64,000 nt of DNA from Lineus longissimus (lineage: Eukaryota; Nemertea; Pilidiophora; Heteronemertea; Lineidae): assembly GCF_910592395.1 (NCBI RefSeq), contig NC_088325.1, forward strand, positions 4,617,501 to 4,681,500, written 5' to 3'. The translations under genes were made by a program, and so were the position numbers. Below the pieces are notes generated by a model. That model saw only the letters and a program-made list of their open reading frames with translations, ran no database searches and was not told the origin of the DNA. Shown one piece after another: positions 55,337 through 64,000 of the stretch (position 1 is its first letter; each line of letters starts with the position of its first letter).

Positions 55337-55534
55337 TTGTCGAATACGGCCCTGTAACTCGTCAAGATCACGGGGAGGAGTTGTGAACGCATTGGTTTTA
55401 AATTTCCCCAAAGGAAATAAAAACAAGGTGTGTGGTTGCTTCGATATTCTCCTCTGATCGCCCAGTGCGCCTCCTGCCATAATTCCCCTTGTTGCGGTTG
55501 AGGCTGGTACCATGCTGTCGATATTTTTTAACAT
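54949..55534 (-). pseudogene. Mariner/Tc1-type transposase C-terminus and element end
   Basis: On the minus strand TTPPRDLDELQGRIRQEFDA, LRNNPDMVRRAVQDMLR and GGHVEG match the C-terminal tail of mariner/Tc1-family transposases (ATPP.DLDEL..RI...... P.M..R.......R......GGH.E). The catalytic DDE region upstream is absent or unrecognisable; the frame turns into unrelated sequence before 55534. The element end (ACAGTGCGTATC...) lies about 270 bases downstream of the stop. Confidence 0.65.
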
Positions 55535-55539
55535 TCGCC

Positions 55540-56717
55540 CACTGGCAGATGGTTTTCGCCGATGGAGTTTTTCATGGCGGGAAACGTTGCCTGAATTCCT
55601 GTTCTATCCGCTCGACGTGAATTTGCTAGTAGGTATTTCTAGATGATAGCTCTAACTCATCTGTAAATAGGTTTATATTGATGGAACTGTCCTAAATAAG
55701 CAGTGAAATCAGTGTTTGTGTAGCCCGATGAAGGGTAAATATTGCGCTTATATTTACCATATCTGTCTGTGAGATTGAATAAGATAATTGAATGCGGTTT
55801 TCAGCAGAAAAGGGTATATCAAAGTAATAGTCTATAATCGGCTTTTTATTGCAGTATGTTTGTTCTTCTTCTGGTTCATCAGTTAACTATTTTTCTGAAC
55901 GCGTTTGATGCTTTTTCCGCCACGTGAGTACACGCCGAGATCCGAGTTCACGTCACCCCGCTATCAAGACGCAACGCCATTTCCATTTATCGTCGCAGTT
56001 GCGGGGTAATCAAGCGCCATCAACATGACGTCGGCAATATTGGATATCAGCACTATTAAGTCAAGGGGTAGATCCTAGCTCCACAAAACGTCTTACTAGT
56101 GCATCGTTCTTCGTGGAAGATGCGTGGGGAGCTGACACGGGTCAAATCGGAGTCATTATCGGAAAAGCGCGACAATTCAGTCATATTTAGAATTTTTCCT
56201 TTTTTCGTGCAATCTGTTGATGGAAACTACTTATGTAAAATAGGAGGTGACTGGGCAGCCCGCAGCTGGGTTATATTGCCCTTAATAATGCCAATGGTCC
56301 TCTAAGGCTGCCAGAAAGTTATGTAAAATCACTGACGGTAAAACACATTGAAACCTGTATCGAACATCAGACAGACACATTGGATGCATGGGATCGACAT
56401 TATCACATTTCGAAGTAAGCACCAAAGATCAATTAGTAAATTGCAACATTTACGGCATTTTGTTCCGGCATTCTTGCCGCGTAATGTCCAAAAACTAACT
56501 TTTTTGTTATATTTTCTTTTCGTTCTTTTTCACAATGTATCGGTGAACTATGATGCAACAAAGTTTTTTTCGCTTTTATTAGAAAATTTCTGCTAAATTC
56601 TTTATTTCTAAGATTAAGTTTACTCCCTGCAGGTAATTGCTTATGTCAAACAGCTGGCGACCTTTGAGAACTCCCCATATGGTCATGGTTCAATTACAAC
56701 TAGTATTGGGCAATTCG
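55540..56717. other. No gene seen; includes duplication B partner (56105-56310)
   Basis: See the entry for 48345-48745. Nothing else is recognisable. Confidence 0.35.
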
Positions 56718-57336
56718 CCTAACAGCAAATTGCAGACCATATCCCTGGTGAAAGTATTTTGTCATGTTGAGAAATTAGGTTTGCACCAGGATATAACCAG
56801 ATAAATCAGATAAAACAAATAACCAGCAAATAAAAATAAAAAGCAAATAACCCTGAATAACCAGCTGAATTAGGTTGTGACAGTAGGTGCATCATAAATA
56901 CTAGAATTAGCGATGGTTCTGGGACTGCAACAACTCAGCATATGGATGGTCAGAATCCAGCAGACAACAAGCAAATGTAATCTGAATCTCAACATCTTTC
57001 GTATCTTTTGATGAGTTTTCTGGTCGAGTGAGGGAAACCAGTTGGCCATCTGATATGGCTGGTGGGGATGAAAGCTCCCAATGTTGGGACGACCAATAAT
57101 ACATTGCGTCTCCACAGTATTTATATTATAATACCTCCCTCCATGCACACATGGTTCTGCTGCCAATTTTTTCTTCAAATGATCTAGGTGTCAATCATGC
57201 AATTGTGGGTACTGGCACCACGTAGGTAACTTCTGATCTGATCTTAAGTGGCAGGTTTTTGGTGCTTTGTCCTGGTGCTCATTTTTAAGATGACAAAACA
57301 CTATCACCAGGGATATGGTCTGCAATTGCTGTTAGG
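56718..57336. mobile_element. Inverted-repeat MITE-like element, about 620 bp
   Basis: CCTAACAGCAAATTGCAGAC and CATATCCCTGGTGAAAGTATTTTGTCA at the left are mirrored by the reverse complement at 57291-57336 (differing by a one-base gap and a few substitutions). The similarity extends inward to a CACCAGGA word on each side. No transposase is encoded. Confidence 0.7.
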
Positions 57337-57711
57337 AAAGTCACAATCTGGGGACAAAAAATAAATGTGATTTAGACTTCGCATTCCTTTGAAGTGTAGG
57401 TTGCAACATCCCAGGCCATTGATGCATGCATGGTCACAACATAGGGGCAACCGGGAATCATGGCAAGGATTTTTACAACCATTCTTTTGAGGTGTAGATT
57501 GTGATGCGAGGGAAGTGTCTTGATCTCTACATAAAATTGCTTCGACATGGTGCAACAAACCAGTCCAGTAGATATATACATGGTCATAGCATACGGCATC
57601 GAGACAACCAGTATGCAACGTTACGGCCAGGCCCAAGGGGTATGACCGATCAGCACTAAGAGTAAAAACGTAAAATGCAATAATATCTTTTTAAACTAAC
57701 TGCCACAGTAG

Positions 57712-58671
57712 GTTTATTTATTCAGTCTTTTTGAAGTAAAAGTATTACAGTGAAAAGAACGAAATACGGCTGGAATATTATACTGGTTTGTCTTCGGACG
57801 GCAAATTCAGCACTGCACCGATGTCAAGGTTAAGACGGTTATACGACTTTGCCTCATCAGCTCCTCGTGGTCAAGGCTCCTATATCCGTGACTGATGCGG
57901 TCGCAGAACAGAACAGATGCTGATCATCCCCGTCACTGCGTCAGGCTGTAAAACAGAGCGAGGAAATATTTTAACTTCACCAGAAGTTTTATCATTCATT
58001 ATTCAGACCAACAGACACTGACTACCTGCTAATAGTCTATGAATTTCATTGTCATAATTCAGAACAAACACTTATCACCTTTGCTGACAATATTTTCAGA
58101 AGGTGTGTACATTCGTGTGTCCATTTACACTGCACGTGTATACGTGCTTTACTGTACATTTCTACAGGAGTGAGCAGGATGTACAGAAAAACGATCTCCA
58201 AAACTGTTGCTTTCAGCACTCGCGACACGTTAAGCGAGGTTTTAGCAATTATTTTCAGTGAAGGTATATCTCATGTGTAGAGTCTGGGTGATTTTGAGAC
58301 ATTCTTAGGTGTTTGAGGCGCACAGTTTGATGAAACTTGCCCGAATTCGTAATTTTTTGGATGAATGTATATCCGCCATTGCGGGGATCTGGAAACTTTC
58401 GGATGACAAGTTTGCCTCAAAAGATGGACGTGCTCCCTATAATCACCCAAACTAACAGCGAATATATATTCTTAAGATCCTTTTCTTGACCTCTGATGAG
58501 TTAATTTTGTCTGATGCAGTGTTTCAACACAAATTTGAGGGCGATTACAATCACGAAAAATTCACACTCACCCAGTCTAGAATGCGTAGACGAAATGTCT
58601 GTTGGCTCTTCAATGTAGCGGGTATCCTCCCACCTGTTCAGGTCGGGACAGATCAACGTTGAGCAACTTGC
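57712..58671 (-). CDS. Possible 3' end of a minus-strand gene with poly(A) signals
   Basis: Exon 58671-58572 lies between an acceptor (TTTTTACCGATTAG) and a strong donor (CTGG|GTGAGTG). It reads ASCSTLICPDLNRWEDTRYI then EEPTDISSTHSRL, phase 0 in and 1 out. A downstream acceptor (CTCTGTTTTACAG) opens a terminal exon at 57945 whose phase-1 reading gives Ala and a stop. About 230 bases later are two overlapping AATAAA signals (57713-57722). The arrangement of exon, terminal exon, short 3' UTR and poly(A) signal is coherent, but the coding part is only 34 residues and the upstream exons were not found. Family unknown. Confidence 0.3.
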
Positions 58672-58915
58672 CTAATCGGTAAAAACGCGGGAGGCAGTGC
58701 TATTACCGGAACGGTTCAGAACCGGCGATTTTCATCAAAAATCACCCGAAAACTAAAAAAGTAAGCAACGGCTGCAAAAATAAAGTACACGTTGTTCGTT
58801 AGCAGGTTATGAAACGTAACCTAACCAAATTTCAGGTCGTTCCGTGCGGCAGTTTCGGAGATACGTGTCGAAAACCACATCCCTCGGGTCCTGGCGATCG
58901 GCTCAGTAAAAACAA

Positions 58916-58949
58916 TAGACCATATCCACGGAGTTGTGGATATGGTCTA
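58916..58949. repeat. Perfect hairpin, 14-bp stem, 6-nt loop
   Basis: TAGACCATATCCAC, loop GGAGTT, then GTGGATATGGTCTA. It is isolated; no T run follows on either side. Confidence 0.9.
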
Positions 58950-59254
58950 ACAAGCCTATAGGCGAATATGGGTCGTCGCGTTGATGCCAGAACGTCCCCA
59001 AAGTTTGGAAATGTTGTTCTTAATTCCTCCGGGTTGGGGTACCTATGGCTTGATCAAATGAATATTAATGTGGATAACTGGAAAATATTATACTCTAATG
59101 CCCAGTAAACGATTAGAGATATTTGTCAACATGAAATTTTTGGTGAAATCGCAACAAATAAAAAACTCGATGTATAGTAATATTATGTTTTCATTTGAAC
59201 TTCAAACATATTTAAATGATATCAAATCAGTGAAACACAGGGCTTGTATCACAA

Positions 59255-60294
59255 AATGAAATGGCCAGGGCCATTGTGCTCACCTCATGTGGAGGAAAGA
59301 TGGATAAAGAGCATGGTCTTGTGTCATGTAGTGTTAGGTTTGATGTAGGTCCAAGCAATTACAATTTCCCCAAAATGGCCAATTTACAGTACATTCGACC
59401 TCTGTGACCTTGAAAAGTAGGTCAAATCAAAGAAGACCCGGGTGACACATTGAATGGATGTTAGAATTAGATGTACCTATGATATAAAATTGGTGCCAAT
59501 CGGGCAAGTCATTACTAGGAATAATGGCATTTTGAAGAATTTAGGATTTGGCCCCCTCCCTGGAGGCCAAACGGCAAATCAGATCGCACCAAACTTCGGT
59601 ACCTGAGATCACCTGACCAAGGGGTACATGTGTACTTAATTTGTGATCAGTAGTCATTGCAGTTAAGAAACATGCCATAGTTACGGCCTGACGGCGAATT
59701 TACGCCATTTGACCTCTGTGACCTTGACAAGAAGGTCAAATTAAAAACCTGTGTGACATATACTGTATGGTGGTTAGATGTACCCATGATATCAAATTGG
59801 TGGCAATCGGGCAAGAAGTTAAGGAATAATCACATTTTTAAGGTTTTTGGATTTTGCCCCCTGGTGGTCAAGTGGTGAATCATATTGGACCAAACTTTGG
59901 TCCCTGAGATCACCTGACTAAGGGGTAAATGTGTACCAAATTTGGTATCAATAGTCATTGCAGTTTAGAAACGTGCCATCGTTACATCCTAACGGCTAAT
60001 TTACACCATTTGACCTCTGTGACCTTGAAAAGGAGGTCAAATCAAAAACCCGGAGGATATATGATGCACCTTTGCTAGAAGTACCTACCATATTTTTTTC
60101 AAAATTTCCCGACTACTATTAAGGGAGATATTGCATATTTTCACTTTTAACGTTTGGCCCCCTGGTGGCCAAACCATGAAACGAATCGGACCGAAACTTG
60201 GTCTCCCAGGTGTCATTACATAAGGGTACATGTGTACCAAGTTTCAACTCAATAGCTCGAACAGTTACGAAACGTGCCCTGCTAACGGACGACG

Positions 60295-60341
<47 letters not shown>

Positions 60342-60395
60342 ACGACGGACGCCACGGTATGGGATAAGCTCACCTCTGCTAAGAGGTGAGCTAAT
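59255..60395. repeat. Dispersed repeat with ~300-bp internal subunits carrying AGGTCA half-sites
   Basis: Starts GAAATGGCCAGGGCCATTGT and ends near GCTCACCTCTGCTAAGAGGT. Inside are three diverged ~300-bp subunits, each with TGACCTCTGTGACCTTGA and then an inverted AGGTCAAA, then GGT.CC..GAGATCACCTGAC.AAGGGG, plus a (GAC)n run at 60285-60345. A second copy starts at 63755 and runs off the window. No coding capacity; TE class uncertain. Confidence 0.85.
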
Positions 60396-60850
60396 TAATG
60401 CTGGAAGCCCATTGTCTAAGAATCAAAACTGGGAGACACTGTAGTCTAAGAAAGTGTGAGGTTTGCAAGTCAGGGGAGGTTGAGGATGATTTTCACTTCC
60501 TTGCGGTGTGCCCTAAATATGCGTCAAAACAGCAAAACTCATTGCAGTTGTAATAGAAGTGATCTCCATTTTCTGTCTCTGTCGGATCTGACTACAATTT
60601 TTCTAAAAAATCCTTCACCTCCCTCTGCTGCGATTATCAACGAGTTCTTAAACTGCGTAACTCTATATTGTCCTGATTTCCATTATTATGTTTTTGTCTT
60701 TAAATATTTGTGATCTTATTTTGTATACCCTGTAACTTTATATTGTATATTTTGTAATTATTTTATGTAACCGTTGGCCCCTAGTGGGCGTTTTATAGTC
60801 TGGGCTCCTGACCTCACTCTCGCTGTCGTAGGTCAGGCAATAACAAAAAT
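60396..60850 (+). pseudogene. LINE 3' end, degenerate
   Basis: The plus strand reads LEAHCLRIKTGRHCSLRKCE, VCKSGEVEDDFHFLAVCPKY and then hits a stop; a second frame continues FLKNPSPPSAAIINEFLNCV. The C-C-H-C module is the same zf-RVT type as at 51.1 kb but about half the residues differ, so it is another LINE family or an older copy. The 3' UTR includes CCCCTAGTGGGCGTTTTATA. Confidence 0.6.
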
Positions 60851-61328
60851 CTATAAATAGAACAATAGCTTAAACCACCATTTCCACAAAAATTCTTATG
60901 CCTAATTTTTTTTAATATTATAAACAACCTATCCTGCAAAAACCAACGCAATCGGTCAAGGTTTAGCGTCCCAAATCGTACTTTTGCGAAAATGACAATA
61001 TCGCTAAAAGTGACGTCATTATATGGGGAAACCCCTTTGTCTGAAACATAAAATAACCGTAATCGCGCATTTTAAGAGTAATTCCGGTATTTCTACAGTG
61101 TAGAATGATGTGTTCAATAAGAGTGCATAACCCTAGGACAGATACAGCGCTCAATTCGACCGTAAAACGATAATTGGCTCGGGAAATTACAACAATGGCT
61201 GAATCTAAAAATAACACTCCTCTTTTCTGCCGTGTTATTTGTAGACGGTTGTTGTTACCTGACCCGTTCCTAAACCCTACCAAAAGCCCGGAGATCGAGG
61301 TCAGAGAACCAGACTATTTAGCGTTTTA

Positions 61329-61361
61329 GAGTAATAAAGAATTTGAATTTGAATTTGAATT
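61329..61361 (+). repeat. (AATTTG)n LINE-type tail
   Basis: AATAAAGAATTTGAATTTGA... marks the 3' tail of a further LINE copy. The sequence before it (CCGGAGATCGAGGTCAGAGA) may be its 3' UTR; no coding part is seen. Confidence 0.5.
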
Positions 61362-61364
61362 TTT

Positions 61365-63260
61365 CCACCGCTGTACCTTATTATCATAATTATGCCCACG
61401 TGATTAGCTGCTCGGTATTGACGAGCAAGTGACAGTCCTCATTTGCATGTACATTAATGTCATTATTATGGCTGACGCGATCCTGTAAAGTTGTGCGTAA
61501 TTTCTAATTTCTCGGCAAATACTTGATTGATTTCGTTGAAATTTGAGAGTATTACAGATTAGATTACTGCTTACATTGGGTCTTCGTAGTTTCTTCATAC
61601 ATCATCGATAAAGACACGTAGCTTTGTGAAGAAACTCACCATACTGCTCGCTGGCCAGCACAACATTCCTGCATGCTACGTACACGCTCATCAATTTTGA
61701 GCTCCCAATTAATAATTTTATTCATTTCGCATTTTACATGAGACGAAGGACTTAATGAACAAGATAACGAACTTTAATGAAAACTTAAGTTTTATTACAA
61801 TAGGACAAATACTGGCAACGCAATTTGCATTTCAATTCAACAACTGCCGAGCATCCTAGGGCTAAAACTATCTTCATTCATAGTCAATCTCGCCATTTAG
61901 CTAAACGGACCTGAAACAAATCGATTCAGCGTCTACACTTTTACTCCGATTTGTCTCAAAATTGGTGACAAAGAGGCTGAATGTACTGCAAACAATTCCT
62001 CGGAACCAAATTTAAAAAAAAATGATTTTAAAGATATTTTTTAGTGTAAAATGCCCGTTGCTAGGCATGGTTGCTAGGCACATGCTGCCACAAACATAAT
62101 GACAGAACCTGACAATAAGGGTCTGCTCTCGCGACGACCAATAATATGCAGAGGGTTGTTCAAGGGCTGTGTGTTGCAACTGATTCCCAAAGAAACCTAA
62201 CATGCAATGATTCAACCGGATTTAAATTTTGGATAGGCTCACAAAAGAGGAAAGTGTTCACTTAGAAACCCGTCGAATTTAGTCATGTTCACAATTGGAC
62301 ATCTGTTGTGGGTTAATTTAACTGTATTTGCATGTCCCATTGGTCAACTCGAGCTCATACTTGAAGAATGCGGGTCTAACCCTGACCCTAACCCAACACA
62401 GATATATGATCAACTACATTTTTCATACTCTGCTGAAAACCGCATTTAAACATCTTTTTTTATCACCGTGATAGCTTTTGAAATCGGTGGACATTTACTT
62501 TCTGGTAGGACTGTACACCAGAAAAGGAAGATGTGATAACAAGCACTTGGCTCCAAGTGTTTCATAACGTGACTTGAAATGCACTTATAGCTGGCATACG
62601 GTCCGCTATGGCAACATGTGGACACTGTCATGACCGTCCGCTATGTTTAGTGGTGTTACCACAGCGGACAGTCACACAGGTGCACACTGGTAACTGTAGC
62701 CGTCAATTCTTCCATTTTAAGTCCCTTTTTTAGAACACTATGATCACGTGCTCGTAATCACATCTTAAATTCTGGTTTTCATGCTACACAACACAGCCCT
62801 TGCAATAATCTCGACAACTCAGGCAATTATGGTAGAAAAAGCGCAAATTAAGCTATTGACTTGACACAGAGCTACAAGAACACTGATATATCTGCTTATT
62901 CAGGACAGCTTCATCAATATAAACTTATTAACTGGTGTGTTTAAGCTATCATCTAGAAATCAGGACAACCACCAAATCTATGTAGAGCGCCACAGAACAG
63001 GAAACATTTGCGGTTGACTCTGTCTGTGCTCTCAATATGAACTTTGATGTCTGTGTATTCTTCATGGCCGTTTTTCATTCATTCCTTTGACATGCCGGTA
63101 ATTTGGACTGCCAATGAAGCTTGGCCTGAATTTCATGACTATAAGTCTAATATTGACATCGTTGAACAGAACGAGTGTGGATCAACGGCCCCAGGCCTGC
63201 CAACCAACATGACGATTACGTCTGTGGCTGGCGAAATCGGACAGAATTCAGAATTATGCC
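61365..63260. other. No gene seen
   Basis: AT-rich. A partly palindromic GTCCGCTATG repeat occurs at 62599-62645. No exon is supported. Confidence 0.3.
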
Positions 63261-63625
63261 ACGGCATTAATCGGAATTGTGGTGCACCATAAATCGACCA
63301 ATCAAAACATCGGATCTCGTGAATTATGCCGCGGAATTGTGGACGGAAGTGCAATTTATTGAGGACGGAAGTAAATCGGAATTGTGGTGCACCATAAATC
63401 AACCAATCAAAACCTCGCATCTCGTGAATTATGCCGCGGAATTGTGGACTGAAGTGCAATTTATGCCGCACCATGAATAAAACGATTGCCACTTTCTGAT
63501 TGGTCGAATTATGCCACACCGCAATTCCTATTTATGCATGATTCTGAATTCTGCCGCGGCATAATTCATGAGATCCGATGTTTTGATTGGTTGAATTATG
63601 GTGTACCACTCTTCCTATTTATGCC
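63261..63625. repeat. Local direct and inverted repeat cluster
   Basis: CGGAATTGTGGTGCACCATAAATC.ACCAATCAAAAC.TCG.ATCTCGTGAATTATGCCGCGG is present twice head to tail (63271 and 63380). A shorter inverted form (GCCGCGGCATAATTCATGAG, GTTTTGATTGGTTGAATTAT) lies at 63553-63599. It looks like two or three nested foldback copies. Confidence 0.8.
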
Positions 63626-63754
63626 GTGGCAACCATACTCACACAACCAGCGAAGCGACAAAGCCGTCAAGCCTCTAGTTTCTAAATATCACAGAGAGAA
63701 AATAAGATAATTGAATGCGGCATTGTATATTTTGTTGGTCGTGCATCTAAGCCA

Positions 63755-64000
63755 AAATGAAATGGCCAGGGCCATTGTGCTCACCTCATGTGGAGGAAAG
63801 ATGGATAAAGAGCATGGTATTGTGTCATGTAGTGTTAGGTTTGATGTAGGTCCAAGCAATTACAATTTCCCAAAATGGCCAATTTACAGTACATTCGACC
63901 TCTGTGACCTTGAAAAGTAGGTCAAATCAAAGAAGACCCGGGTGACACATTGAATGGTTGTTAGAATTAGATGTACCTATGATATAAAATTGGTGCCAAT
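63755..64000. repeat. Second copy of the AGGTCA-rich repeat, cut by the window end
   Basis: Near-identical to 59255-59500: GAAATGGCCAGGGCCATTGT, then TGACCTTGAAAAGTAGGTCA. Differences include TATTGTGTC for TCTTGTGTC. Confidence 0.9.

Noticed and set aside
58916-58949. Hairpin as a transcription terminator or microRNA precursor
   Set aside because: The stem is too short for a microRNA precursor and rho-independent termination does not apply to this genome.
60198-60389. Arg-rich frames on both strands
   Set aside because: Translation of a (GAC)n microsatellite inside a dispersed repeat.
3106-60850. CRISPR arrays or bacterial-type operons
   Set aside because: Repeats are satellites or TEs without unique spacers of constant size, and genes are spliced.

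Overview
The window is animal nuclear DNA. Coding sequence is split into short exons with GT..AG introns of about 0.3 to 3.5 kb, several genes begin with signal-peptide exons, and most of the rest is transposon and satellite debris. Frequent TAGGCCTA and TACATGTA words, LINE 3' ends, a Ginger-type transposon, and a foldback element whose arms are 15-bp tandem repeats (like sea urchin TU elements) suggest a marine invertebrate. A deuterostome such as an echinoderm or hemichordate is my best guess, but this rests on repeat style, not on a named orthologue.

Layout. 0.7-9.1 kb is repeats: a 60-bp minisatellite, a LINE end, a decayed multi-ORF mobile element split by a 1.05-kb inverted-repeat transposon, and a 20-bp minisatellite holding another LINE end. 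10.0-13.0 kb (+) is a six-exon gene for a 206-residue secreted protein, possibly a lone IL-17-receptor-like ectodomain. 15.3-23.9 kb (+) is a seven-exon gene for a 640-residue secreted protein with a PAN/apple-like start and an Arg-rich, furin-site-rich middle. 24.1-26.9 kb (-) is the 3' part of a gene with ~64-residue tandem repeats and one in-frame TGA. 27.6 kb (-) holds a tRNA-Tyr-like gene with an intron. 31.6-33.0 kb (-) is a two-exon gene for a 100-residue secreted six-cysteine peptide.

34.365-39.970 kb is one transposon with 146-bp terminal inverted repeats starting TGTTA and a perfect 5-bp target duplication (GTGGT). It carries an integrase-tail plus OTU-domain ORF and an N-terminal exon like Ginger/KRBA2-type transposases. 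I find no catalytic integrase core; a short spliced reading frame of unknown origin lies in its place. 40.8-41.1 kb (+) is an orphan terminal exon.

45-64 kb has little coding DNA. It holds old segmental duplications, a foldback element, tandem copies of a ~720-bp inverted-repeat element, a recent 851-bp tandem duplication carrying a mariner transposase end, an isolated signal-peptide exon (52.63 kb, +), a possible 3' gene end with poly(A) signals (57.7-58.7 kb, -), and a repeat family rich in AGGTCA nuclear-receptor half-sites.

All gene models come from reading frames, splice consensus and phase continuity by eye. No transcript or database evidence was available.
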